Made by a program: the position numbers and the translations under genes. A DNA stretch of 64,000 nucleotides, taken from JAIQFF01 sp963788505. Lineage in GTDB: Bacteria > Acidobacteriota > Terriglobia > Terriglobales > Acidobacteriaceae. The DNA is taken from assembly GCA_963788505.1 (NCBI GenBank), contig CAWBGY010000012.1:3494-67493 (forward strand), read 5' to 3'. The notes under the pieces were generated by a model. It did not search any database and had not been told where the DNA came from. It was given only the letters and a program-made list of their open reading frames with translations. Of this stretch, positions 27,429 to 34,923 are shown piece after piece; within the stretch, counting starts at the first letter, position 1, and the number at the start of each line of letters is the position of its first letter.

Positions 27429-28208
27429 TCAGTTTGATCTGGGCCCTGGCGCGACCTCACTCTTCGTACTGAGACCGCCCGCCCACCTAATTGCGGGGTC
27501 AAGCTGGTCGTACGCGAAGCTCTTAACCTCGGCCTGGACAAAGTGTTCGGCTATTCTTGGCACCAAGCTGGCCAGCTTGCCGTCCACCGCAAGCGCAACC
27601 CTTTTTACCCTGCGATGATGGTCGCGCAGAAATCGAACGTGCCGGAGGAGCCCTCCAAGATTCTCCCAACCAGGAAATTCGCGCGCATGGATCACCAGCC
27701 CTTGCAGGTCACCGTGCGCTTCGATCCACGCGTCTGCGGTGAATGCCACCGCGTCGAAATCTTGCGCACGCAGCGCTTGCTTGACCTCGACTACGATAAC
27801 GCCGGGTTCGGAGAGAAGACGGACAGAAACGGCGGCGGCTTCAGGAAGCGAGCTCAGCCAGTTGATGGCCTCGTCAAGCTCCTGATTGCCGAATGAGCGC
27901 ACAGGGCACGGCATCAGGAACCCCATCAGGCGAGTCGATTCTCTGATCCAACCAAGGTCAGTGACGACGGCGCAGCCATCGAACAGGCGCATGGAATGTA
28001 GACCGATTTTCGCGTCTTCCCACGCTGCGCCCGCAGTGAAGCCCTCGAATTCCTGACCCAGCTGATAAAGAAATCGAACCCGACGCCCCTCTCGCCGTGC
28101 TTCATCGAGAAGCGGCACAAATATTTGTTCGTAGTCCTCCTTCGATACCTTTCCAATAGCACGCACACCATCGATTCCATGTGGAAGGTTTTTCAGTTTC
28201 TCGATCAC
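27429..28208 (-). CDS. Tandem SpoIIAA-like (STAS-related) domain protein
   Basis: 259 residues made of two SpoIIAA-like domains of about 120 residues. The first is GIDGVRAIGKVSKEDYEQIF with RVRFLYQLGQEFEGFTAGA and AVVTDLGWIRE. The second is a diverged copy, QGLVIHAREFPGWENLGG with RVKRVALAVDGKLASLVPRI and FAYDQLDPAIRWAGG. Family members are thought to bind hydrophobic ligands or membranes; many are unexplained. Having two domains in one chain is less common than one. It sits 22 bases after a small membrane protein that is itself coupled to the tetraheme cytochrome gene, so it may belong to the same operon. Confidence 0.8.
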   Translation of the reverse strand: MIEKLKNLPHGIDGVRAIGKVSKEDYEQIFVPLLDEARREGRRVRFLYQLGQEFEGFTAGAAWEDAKIGLHSMRLFDGCAVVTDLGWIRESTRLMGFLMPCPVRSFGNQELDEAINWLSSLPEAAAVSVRLLSEPGVIVVEVKQALRAQDFDAVAFTADAWIEAHGDLQGLVIHAREFPGWENLGGLLRHVRFLRDHHRRVKRVALAVDGKLASLVPRIAEHFVQAEVKSFAYDQLDPAIRWAGGLSTKSEVAPGPRSN

Positions 28209-28230
28209 CGAGGGCTCCTTTTCGCGCCAT

Positions 28231-28449
28231 TCATCCGCGGTCTTCGGCGGGCAGAGTAACCGCGAAGACCAGAGACACCAAGTAAACCATAATTCCCAGT
28301 CCGATCAAGGAGGCGCCGACGAAGGCAAACAGCACGAACGAGAGTGGATGAAACCACAGCAGGCTTACGATTTCCGCGAGCAGGCCCACAATAATCAGAA
28401 CGCTGGAAACTTTCAAGAATCGCTGGATACCAATCGCACGGTTTTTCAT
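28231..28449 (-). CDS. Small two-helix membrane protein coupled to the tetraheme cytochrome
   Basis: 72 residues. The ATG at 28449 overlaps the stop of the tetraheme cytochrome gene by four bases (ATGA). Two membrane helices: VSSVLIIVGLLAEIVSLLWF and VLFAFVGASLIGLGIMVYLV, joined by a short HPLSF turn, with a basic N-terminus (MKNRAIGIQRFLK). No known domain was recognised. The tight coupling suggests it helps the cytochrome, for example as a membrane partner or assembly factor; this is an inference from position. Confidence 0.75.
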   Translation of the reverse strand: MKNRAIGIQRFLKVSSVLIIVGLLAEIVSLLWFHPLSFVLFAFVGASLIGLGIMVYLVSLVFAVTLPAEDRG

Positions 28450-29063
28450 TGCCCTGGCCTCCACATTTTTACATTGCCCAGCTGGGTTACGTTGTGAACC
28501 GTATCGTGGCAGCCGCCCGACAAACACGACATTTGATTCGTTTTAAGCGAAGCCATCATCGCGGTGTGCATGGGGTTTTCCTCAAAGTTGCGGGCACCCG
28601 CATGGCAGTGCAGGCACTGCAGGTTGCTATAGCCGCCAGGTATGTGGATTGTTTTAGGAGGCGTGCTCACATACTGCATGTAAATCCGGGTTATACCTTG
28701 CAGCTTGTCCTTGAAAGGGCCATAGATGGTGTAGTCGGCGTGGCAGGCAAAACAAGCTTGATCTGCGGGCACGCGGTGGTTCTGAAAGTGCTGGGCAGGG
28801 ATATAACTTGGATCGTCCACGTACAAACTTTTTCCGTAGTTTTCCATGCTGTGGCAGGAAACGCAGAACTTGGTTTGTTCGGACCGTTGCATATGCGTGG
28901 ACATTCCCCCGCCGATACACAGCGCGGGCAGAACGCACAGGGCTACAAATGCGAGAATCTTGCCGGTGGGTCCCGCCGTGATCGAGGGACGCATGAGAAA
29001 AAGTGTGGCCAGCACAATCGTCGTTACGATCAATGCAATGAGAATTCCGGTTGGTCCAATCAC
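28446..29063 (-). CDS. Membrane-anchored tetraheme c-type cytochrome (NapC/NirT-like)
   Basis: 205 residues from a GTG at 29063, placed five bases after AGGAGG; a TTG at 29078 is less likely. Two N-terminal hydrophobic helices (ILIALIVTTIVLATLFLM and ILAFVALCVLPALCIGGG) anchor it. Four heme motifs follow: CVSCH, CFACH, CLHCH and CLSGGCH, the last with four residues between the cysteines (CX4CH), unlike the usual NapC pattern. NapC/CymA relatives take electrons from membrane quinol and pass them to periplasmic cytochromes. Here the likely acceptor is the decaheme protein encoded 2.6 kb upstream on the same strand. No CRP-type site was seen directly in front of it. Confidence 0.85.
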   Translation of the reverse strand: MIGPTGILIALIVTTIVLATLFLMRPSITAGPTGKILAFVALCVLPALCIGGGMSTHMQRSEQTKFCVSCHSMENYGKSLYVDDPSYIPAQHFQNHRVPADQACFACHADYTIYGPFKDKLQGITRIYMQYVSTPPKTIHIPGGYSNLQCLHCHAGARNFEENPMHTAMMASLKTNQMSCLSGGCHDTVHNVTQLGNVKMWRPGQ

Positions 29064-29134
29064 TACTCCTCCTGGCAATCACATTCGCATGCATCACCTG
29101 GCGGCGGAAAAGGAGCCGCTCCGCCGCGAGGTCG

Positions 29135-29271
29135 CTACTGCTTCTTTGCTGGCCCGCGGATATAGGCGGTGAGATCCTTAATCTGCGCCGGCTTCAAGCT
29201 CTTCTTGTAGCTCTGCATTCTGTTCTTGCCGTCGCCGATGATGGTAGCCACTTCGCAGTCAGTGACAGCGT
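29135..29271 (-). pseudogene. C-terminal remnant of a class I cytochrome c
   Basis: An open frame ends at the TAG at 29135-29137 and reads VATIIGDGKNRMQSYKKSLK then PAQIKDLTAYIRGPAKKQ. This is the typical end of a small class I cytochrome, with the Met ligand region (NRMQSYK) and the last helix. The part with the CXXCH motif is absent: upstream the frame runs directly into the end of the MtrB-like gene. About 45 residues are recognisable. Confidence 0.65.
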
Positions 29272-31692
29272 CTAGAATGCGTATCGCATCGAAAGCGTGA
29301 CCAGGTTGCCGCGGAAGTTGCGTGGAGCAAATAAATCCTGCGCCACTGAACTGGGGTCTTCATGATAACCGTAATAGCCCCAGTAGGCCTTGCCTGTCCA
29401 GGCTTTGGCGAACGCGTAGTCAAAACCCCCATAGGGCCGATGATAGGTGGAGTCGAGCGGTCCGCTGGGCGCGTTGGGATTCAGGAAAAGAGCGCTGCCT
29501 GTGGTGCTGGTCACGTTGTAGCCGAGGTGGGTGGTCAGCCGACGGACCGGCTTCCACATCACGTCAAAGTATCCGTAGTGCGACTTGTTGGTATAGGTCG
29601 AAAGCTCCTGGCTCAAGGTCGAGCCCGGACACTTGGCGATTCCAGCTGGCGTCGGGGTCGTGACAAAGCAGACCAGAATCTGGGAAAAATCGTCGCTGTA
29701 GTCGTAGCCCAGTTCCAGGGAAAGGCGGTCGTTCGGTTCGAAGATCGCCCCCCATCCATACAGCCGATTGTGCTGGAGATTGTCGACCTCGGAAACGTTG
29801 TTGCGTTTCTCCAGAACATTGATCGAGCCGCTCAAATTCACCCAGCTGGCCAGTTTGTAAGTAGTGCGGACGCGATATTCCTGCCACTGCCGCGGGCTGA
29901 TGCGAGTGAAAGAGTTGTCGGCGCTGGCCACTTCCATATCGAGGTTGATTCGCCACGCGTCTACCGGGTGGGCCCAGAAGCCGAACAAGCCGGAATGCTC
30001 ATTGATCAGGGTTTCGCCGGTATCGGTCTCGATGGGTGATGGAGTGCGGAAGGTGAACGAGCCGTCTCCGTTGTCGGTGCAACCGGCCGGCAGAAGGCCG
30101 GCCACCAGGGCGCAGTCGCCGCGATTCGCATTCGAGGGATAGAACAGCTCCTCGACCTGCTCGAAGTCGGAATCCGCAATGGCGCGATGACGGAAACGGT
30201 AGCCCAGCCGGGCGCCGAACCTGCGGGTGAAATCATACTCGAGCTGGAACAGATTGGTTTTCTGGTCCTGTTTCAGGAGCAGCCCTGATATGGTTCGGGA
30301 CACGTCGGCTGCAGAGGAAGTGCTATGCGCCGGCCTACCGGCTACGGCGTCGGCGGGCGGGGCGCACACAATCGCGGGAGTGGTTGCCGGCGTGAAGACA
30401 TTCGGTCCGGTCGCAAGATCGGGGCTGAAGAACTGGCAATTCGAAGAATCAAACTCGCCCGGATTCCGGAAGCTGGAAAAGGCAAAAGTATCCAGGATGC
30501 GGAACCGTTCGGTGACGTGCCAGGTGGCGCCAAAATCGACGGAGGCGGCGACGTGGCGGCCGAAGGCGGGGCCAAAGACATCATTATTTCTCAGATTGGT
30601 GCGGCTCTCGCGGCCGGTGAGCAGTTCCTGATATCCACCCACGTTCATGTCGCCGCCGGTATAGCTGACCCGGCCGGCGAGATCCAGGCGCTTGAAGTAG
30701 TTCGACTGCAAACTGAGTTGCTCAGTGGGCATGCTGGTGCGCACTCGCCCATTCCGGCTGTAGTTGAGAAATCCATTGCACAGCGGGTTGACGCCGCCGG
30801 TCACCAGAAAGGTCCCGGCGCAGGGCTGGTTGGCTGCATTATTGAGCGAAACGCCGATATCCACCGGCGTGCCATTGGCCAGTTGGAAGTTCTGATTCTG
30901 GTCAGCCACTCCGGTGTCACCTTTGTAGTAGTTAAAGATCTGGTCGTAGCTGATGCTGGTCTTGGGCAGCAGCTTGAAATCCACGCCCAGGCGGTAGGCA
31001 TTTACGGTATTTCGCCAATTCTGAAAAAGCAGCGCCTCGGTGCCCTGATGAAGGCTGCTGAACGACGGTCCATCATTCACATTGCGCGAGTAGCCCAGCC
31101 GGAAACGTACTTTGGACACCGGCAGCAGCGTGAGATTGTAGTCGCCCATGCGGCGCCGGGTGTTGAACAGGTGCGGAGAAGAGCTGATGACCGGGTTGAA
31201 GCCGGCCGGGGCATTGGCAAATGTGCTTACCGGGTTCAGCGGGTTGGCGAACAGCGAGTAGTCCCAGACATTCTGGTCGCGGCGAAAGGTGGCGTCGAAG
31301 TCGTACCACTTGTTCTTACCGATGCGCAGACGAGAGACGTTGTTGGGGTCGCCGCCGTATCCGAAGTTGCTCAGGTAGAGCCGGTCGAACAGGAAACCGT
31401 GATGGTTGAGCGAGCGCATCTCCAGGGTCATATCCAGCAACCGGGGACCCTGTTGCAGATTCACGAAAGTGTCGTAGGCGCCGGGATCACCGGTGACATT
31501 GGTGAATCGGTAGCCGAATTCCACCGACTGCCGGATGTTGTAGTTGCCGGAGTCGATGCCCTCTCCCTCAGCCGCCTGCTGCGACCACGCCGCTGTTCCT
31601 CCCACGAAAAGCAGCAGGGCCACTCCGCCCCGGAAGACCGAAGCCCATCGGGGACGCCATCGTGTTCGCCTTGATCCGCTTGCCTTGCCCAT
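29272..31692 (-). CDS. MtrB/PioB-like outer membrane beta-barrel porin
   Basis: 806 residues from the ATG at 31692 (GGTGGAG upstream), seven bases after the decaheme stop. The signal sequence is basic then hydrophobic (VFRGGVALLLFVGGTAAWSQ). The body has many amphipathic strands with repeated tyrosine/phenylalanine pairs (VEFGYRFTNVTGDPGAYDTF, WYDFDATFRRDQNVWDYSLF, RLGYRFRHRAIADSDFEQVE) and the C-terminus TLSMRYAF. The GAYDTFVNLQQGPRLLDMTL region near the N-terminus is like the MtrB/PioB family. In Shewanella MtrB holds the decaheme MtrA in a 1:1 outer membrane complex; the neighbouring gene order supports the same here. No third, cell-surface multiheme cytochrome is seen nearby. Confidence 0.85.
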   Translation of the reverse strand: MGKASGSRRTRWRPRWASVFRGGVALLLFVGGTAAWSQQAAEGEGIDSGNYNIRQSVEFGYRFTNVTGDPGAYDTFVNLQQGPRLLDMTLEMRSLNHHGFLFDRLYLSNFGYGGDPNNVSRLRIGKNKWYDFDATFRRDQNVWDYSLFANPLNPVSTFANAPAGFNPVISSSPHLFNTRRRMGDYNLTLLPVSKVRFRLGYSRNVNDGPSFSSLHQGTEALLFQNWRNTVNAYRLGVDFKLLPKTSISYDQIFNYYKGDTGVADQNQNFQLANGTPVDIGVSLNNAANQPCAGTFLVTGGVNPLCNGFLNYSRNGRVRTSMPTEQLSLQSNYFKRLDLAGRVSYTGGDMNVGGYQELLTGRESRTNLRNNDVFGPAFGRHVAASVDFGATWHVTERFRILDTFAFSSFRNPGEFDSSNCQFFSPDLATGPNVFTPATTPAIVCAPPADAVAGRPAHSTSSAADVSRTISGLLLKQDQKTNLFQLEYDFTRRFGARLGYRFRHRAIADSDFEQVEELFYPSNANRGDCALVAGLLPAGCTDNGDGSFTFRTPSPIETDTGETLINEHSGLFGFWAHPVDAWRINLDMEVASADNSFTRISPRQWQEYRVRTTYKLASWVNLSGSINVLEKRNNVSEVDNLQHNRLYGWGAIFEPNDRLSLELGYDYSDDFSQILVCFVTTPTPAGIAKCPGSTLSQELSTYTNKSHYGYFDVMWKPVRRLTTHLGYNVTSTTGSALFLNPNAPSGPLDSTYHRPYGGFDYAFAKAWTGKAYWGYYGYHEDPSSVAQDLFAPRNFRGNLVTLSMRYAF

Positions 31693-31699
31693 GCTCCAC

Positions 31700-32662
31700 C
31701 TATTTGAAGAAGAATGGATCGAAGTTCGATCCATGAATCGCAACATGACACAAGGTGCAGGCCTGATACTTCTGCGCCTGGTTATGGAACGTCGGAGTCG
31801 CTGGAGCGCCGGTGTCGACCGTGAAGGAATGGCACTCCAGGCACATCAGATTCACCTGGCTGCGCTTTAACAAGCGCGGGTTCGCCGAACCGTGCGGGGT
31901 ATGGCAGGAAACGCATCCTTCGGTCTTGACCGGAGGATGTTCATGCACAAAGGGTCCGGCTTTTTCCGAATGGCACTTGAAACAGACCGCATCCTGGGAA
32001 GCCGTTACCCGCAGCTGCCTTCCCTGGAACCCGCCGTGCGGATTATGACAATCGGTGCACTGCACCATGCCTTCATTGACGCGGTGATGGAAGGGACGGT
32101 TGAATTGCATCTTGGCTTCCAGATGGCAGCCATAGCAGAGCTGTGGCTGCTTCTCCTTCATCAGGCCCTGGCTTTCCCTGGCGTGGTGGGGAGAATGACA
32201 GTCGATGCAACCGACGTGGTTCTCAAGATGCGCCGAGCGCGCAAAATTGCTGTGTTCTTCTCCGTACGTATGGCAGTCCAGGCAGCGCGCGCTCGAGGCT
32301 TCCGCCGAAACGCCTTTGAAGGTGAAAATCTTGGTGATGTCGCCGCCGCTTTCCACGTGCGCCTTGCCCGGACCGTGACAAGCCTCGCACCCCTGCCATT
32401 CCGGACCGCGCTTGTTCTCAAGCGTGGTTACGAAGTGGGGTGTAGCCTCAAAGTTTTTGTAGATGTCTTCGTGGCAGGTCTTGCAGGTCTCGGCACCCAC
32501 GTACTGGTCCTGCTTGGAATCCTTCGGAACCGGGGCAGCCTCTTCCGAGGTCTTCGCGGTGCTCTTCGACGGCTGCGCCTCTTGCGGCCAAGCGGAAGCC
32601 TGTACCCAAAGCAAACAAAGGGCCCCCACCGCCATCCAGCGGAAAGTCTTCCGGCACCCCAT
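31700..32662 (-). CDS. Periplasmic decaheme c-type cytochrome (MtrA/DmsE family)
   Basis: 320 residues with a signal peptide (MAVGALCLLWVQASAWPQ). Ten CXXCH motifs can be counted: CKTCH, CEACH, CLDCH, CIDCH, CYGCH, CTDCH, CFKCH, CVSCH, CLECH and CTLCH. Size and heme number match MtrA/DmsE-type decaheme proteins (about 310-350 residues). Together with the following MtrB-like porin it should form an electron conduit across the outer membrane. A perfect CRP-type palindrome lies about 100 bases before the start, with TTGTATAAG providing a -10 just downstream of it. Direction (electron export or uptake) cannot be decided from sequence. Confidence 0.95.
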   Translation of the reverse strand: MGCRKTFRWMAVGALCLLWVQASAWPQEAQPSKSTAKTSEEAAPVPKDSKQDQYVGAETCKTCHEDIYKNFEATPHFVTTLENKRGPEWQGCEACHGPGKAHVESGGDITKIFTFKGVSAEASSARCLDCHTYGEEHSNFARSAHLENHVGCIDCHSPHHARESQGLMKEKQPQLCYGCHLEAKMQFNRPFHHRVNEGMVQCTDCHNPHGGFQGRQLRVTASQDAVCFKCHSEKAGPFVHEHPPVKTEGCVSCHTPHGSANPRLLKRSQVNLMCLECHSFTVDTGAPATPTFHNQAQKYQACTLCHVAIHGSNFDPFFFK

Positions 32663-32753
32663 CAGGCTCCCTCTTAACTCACTTCGACGAACCTCGAGTC
32701 AGCGTGAGTGTTTTAATTTCAGCCTTATACAACCAGAAGGATCTTATTCTGGC

Positions 32754-32769
32754 TGTGACCTGCGTCACA
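32754..32769. promoter_or_regulatory. Perfect CRP-type palindrome before the decaheme cytochrome
   Basis: TGTGACCTGCGTCACA matches all ten half-site bases. It lies between the end of the CRP-family gene and the decaheme start (32662). The minus strand has TATAAG at 32729 to 32724, giving a site centre about 44 bases before the predicted transcription start. Confidence 0.7.
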
Positions 32770-32842
32770 CGACCTACAATTAATTCCGTTTAAGCCGATC
32801 GGCCCGCCAAAACTGATGAGCGCTTGCCGATGGATCGTGAAC

Positions 32843-33601
32843 CTAGCCTTCCGCCCTGTTGTGCCCCTGCCTCTGTGGAAATTCGGCCAGTCTTGCCAGC
32901 GCCGTCCTGTCATGAATGACCAGCATCGGAGTTTTCAGCTCGAGTATGCGTCTTTTCTTGAAACGGGAGATGACCCTCGCTACCGTTTCTCGTGATGTTC
33001 CGATCATCTGGCCAATCTCTTCCTGGCTTGATTCCAGCATAATGTGCGATTCGCCCTTGGAATTCTTGCGCATCGGCAGCCGCAAAAGGAAGCGAGCTAT
33101 CTTCTGTTCCGCCGATTGGGACAGGTGAATGATCCTAATTCCAGCGAGCATCGAATAGGACATCGAGCTCACCATTTCCGCCGCGGCGTAGGCTGCTTTG
33201 TCTGTCGCACGCAGCTGTCGCAGAAGGTCGCCTCTGGAGAGAAAAGTGACGTTGGCCGATTTCACGACCTCCGCCGTCGTGCCATACGGCCGACCCAACA
33301 GTGCCGCCGGGAGGCCGAGGACGGTTCCGCGACCGAACAATCCAAGGATGAGAGCCTTGCCGCTGTCGGAACCAATCGAAACTTTAACGCGCCCGTCCCA
33401 GATGATGTATACGCCGAAGGCTTTTTGCCCTTCCCCGAACAGGATGGATCCCTCCGGACGACTGATATGGGCGCTTGCTTTGACTCCAAAAATCCGTTCC
33501 AGAGAAAGAACCGAGAGGATGGGGCTATCACTCAGCCGATTCGGGACTGAAAGATTTTGGACCTCTGCCCCGGAGAGTGGCCGACCCGAGTGGTCTTTCA
33601 T
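32843..33601 (-). CDS. CRP/FNR-family transcription regulator with CRP-type recognition helix
   Basis: 252 residues from the ATG at 33601 (GGGGGTGA upstream); an ATG at 33637 is an alternative. The cyclic-nucleotide-binding fold is at about 45-160 (EGSILFGEGQKAFGVYIIWD, GLFGRGTVLGLPAALLGRPY). The HTH at about 190-235 has SSQEEIGQMIGTSRETVARV. RETVAR matches the RExxxR pattern by which CRP reads TGTGA. The effector pocket lacks the Arg-Ser pair that binds cAMP in CRP (here RPYGTTAE), and the protein has no cysteine, so it is neither a standard cAMP receptor nor a Fe-S FNR; heme or another ligand is possible. It is flanked by two perfect TGTGA-N6-TCACA sites and is the likely reader of the sites in this window. 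Confidence 0.9.
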   Translation of the reverse strand: MKDHSGRPLSGAEVQNLSVPNRLSDSPILSVLSLERIFGVKASAHISRPEGSILFGEGQKAFGVYIIWDGRVKVSIGSDSGKALILGLFGRGTVLGLPAALLGRPYGTTAEVVKSANVTFLSRGDLLRQLRATDKAAYAAAEMVSSMSYSMLAGIRIIHLSQSAEQKIARFLLRLPMRKNSKGESHIMLESSQEEIGQMIGTSRETVARVISRFKKRRILELKTPMLVIHDRTALARLAEFPQRQGHNRAEG

Positions 33602-33695
33602 GTTCACCCCCGGATGGCTTGATTGTCTCTTTGCCATCTATCTAGAACCTATGCCGGAAGGTTCTCGTTGCGCTGTAACCTCGGTCAAAACGAAG

Positions 33696-33711
33696 TGTGA
33701 TCCGCGTCACA
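33696..33711. promoter_or_regulatory. Perfect CRP-type palindrome before the hydrogenase operon
   Basis: TGTGATCCGCGTCACA matches all ten half-site bases, between the regulator gene and hydrogenase small subunit. GAATAT at 33733-33738 would be a -10 that places the site exactly at -41.5 (class II). It may also control the regulator itself. Confidence 0.7.
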
Positions 33712-33793
33712 GCGCAAATGCAGGAACGGTGCGAATATCCTGAGATCCGAAAATGCTTTCCTAGCGGACATCTATCCCGGCATTGGGGGGACG

Positions 33794-34915
33794 ATGAAAT
33801 CAGACAAGAACGTTCTGCCGATGGCGTTAAGGGCACGCGGCGTGTCGCGCCGCGAGTTCGCGAAGTTCTGCAGCTTGATGGTGGCCACGCTGGCCTTGCC
33901 TCCCCGGTACGTCGGGGAAGTCATGAAGGCGCTCTCCAAAGCAAGCCGCCCCGTCCTGGTGTGGCTTGAGTTTCAGGACTGTGCCGGCAATACAGAATCG
34001 ATGCTGCGAAGCAGCAATCCCCCGGTCACAGAATTTGTTCTGGATCTTCTGTCTTGGGAATATCACGAGACCCTCATGGCCGGCGCCGGGAAGCAGGCGG
34101 AGGACGCGCTTGAACGCGTAGTTCGCGAGCACGCGGGCGAGTACATCGCCGTGGTGGAAGGCGCAATCCCGACCGCGGACGGCGGCGTGTACTGCACGAT
34201 CGCCGGCCGGACCGCTCTCGAAATCGCAAAACATGTCTGCAGCCATGCCGCGGCAAATATCGCCGTCGGTGCCTGCGCCTGGGATGGAGGACTGGTCCGC
34301 TCGAACCCGAATCCAACCGGAGCCCTCGGCTTACAGGAAGCGGTGCCGGGGTTGAAGAACCTTATCAATCTGGGCGGATGCCCACACAACCCGGCCAACA
34401 CGGCCGCCGTTCTCGTCCATTACCTGACGTTCCACGACTTGCCGGCGCTGGACCAATACAACCGGCCTCTGTTCGCTTACGGAAACATCATCCATGACCA
34501 GTGCGAACGCCGCGCCCACTATGACGCAGGACGATTCGTGGAGGAGTGGGGGGATGAAGGCCACCGAAAGGGCTATTGCCTTTACAAGATGGGCTGTAAA
34601 GGCCCGGAAGCTACCTACAACTGTCCCACCGTGCGCTGGAATGACGGAACCAGTTGGCCGGTGAAGGCTGGGCACGGTTGCATCGCGTGCGCTTCGCATC
34701 GCTTCTGGGACACGAAATCACCCTTCTATAAACGGTTGCCATCGGTGCCAGGTTTCTCAGTGGACGTCACGGCTGACCAGATCGGATGGGCCGCCACCGG
34801 AGTCGTCGCCGCAGCGATGGTTGCCCAGGTAGCAGGCAATGTGGTGCGCGACAAACTCCGGCCCAAGCAGACCACCGCCGAGACCAGCGAACCCGCTGAT
34901 CCTCATAGCTCTTAG
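33794..34915 (+). CDS. hyaA: [NiFe] hydrogenase small subunit, group 1, Tat-exported
   Basis: 373 residues. The N-terminus carries a twin-arginine motif (SRREFAKF) for export. Fe-S ligands: proximal cluster at FQDCAGN, GACAWDG and GGCPHNP; further clusters at HDQCERR, GYCLYKMGCKGP, YNCPTVRW and GHGCIACAS. The first proximal motif, usually CTGC, reads CAGN, so the second cysteine is asparagine. A C-terminal helix (IGWAATGVVAAAMVAQVAG) anchors it to the membrane. GGGGGACG precedes the ATG. First gene of an operon with large subunit, b-type cytochrome, protease and HypC; the maturation genes hypABDEF are not in the window. A CRP-type site lies 90 bases upstream. Role: periplasmic H2 oxidation feeding the quinone pool. 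Confidence 0.95.
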   Translation: MKSDKNVLPMALRARGVSRREFAKFCSLMVATLALPPRYVGEVMKALSKASRPVLVWLEFQDCAGNTESMLRSSNPPVTEFVLDLLSWEYHETLMAGAGKQAEDALERVVREHAGEYIAVVEGAIPTADGGVYCTIAGRTALEIAKHVCSHAAANIAVGACAWDGGLVRSNPNPTGALGLQEAVPGLKNLINLGGCPHNPANTAAVLVHYLTFHDLPALDQYNRPLFAYGNIIHDQCERRAHYDAGRFVEEWGDEGHRKGYCLYKMGCKGPEATYNCPTVRWNDGTSWPVKAGHGCIACASHRFWDTKSPFYKRLPSVPGFSVDVTADQIGWAATGVVAAAMVAQVAGNVVRDKLRPKQTTAETSEPADPHSS

Positions 34916-34923
34916 GAGACGGT

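Noticed and set aside
30325..31674. A 449-codon open frame opposite the MtrB-like porin
   Set aside because: Mirror of a real gene's codon bias. No protein-like hydrophobic pattern and no start signal.
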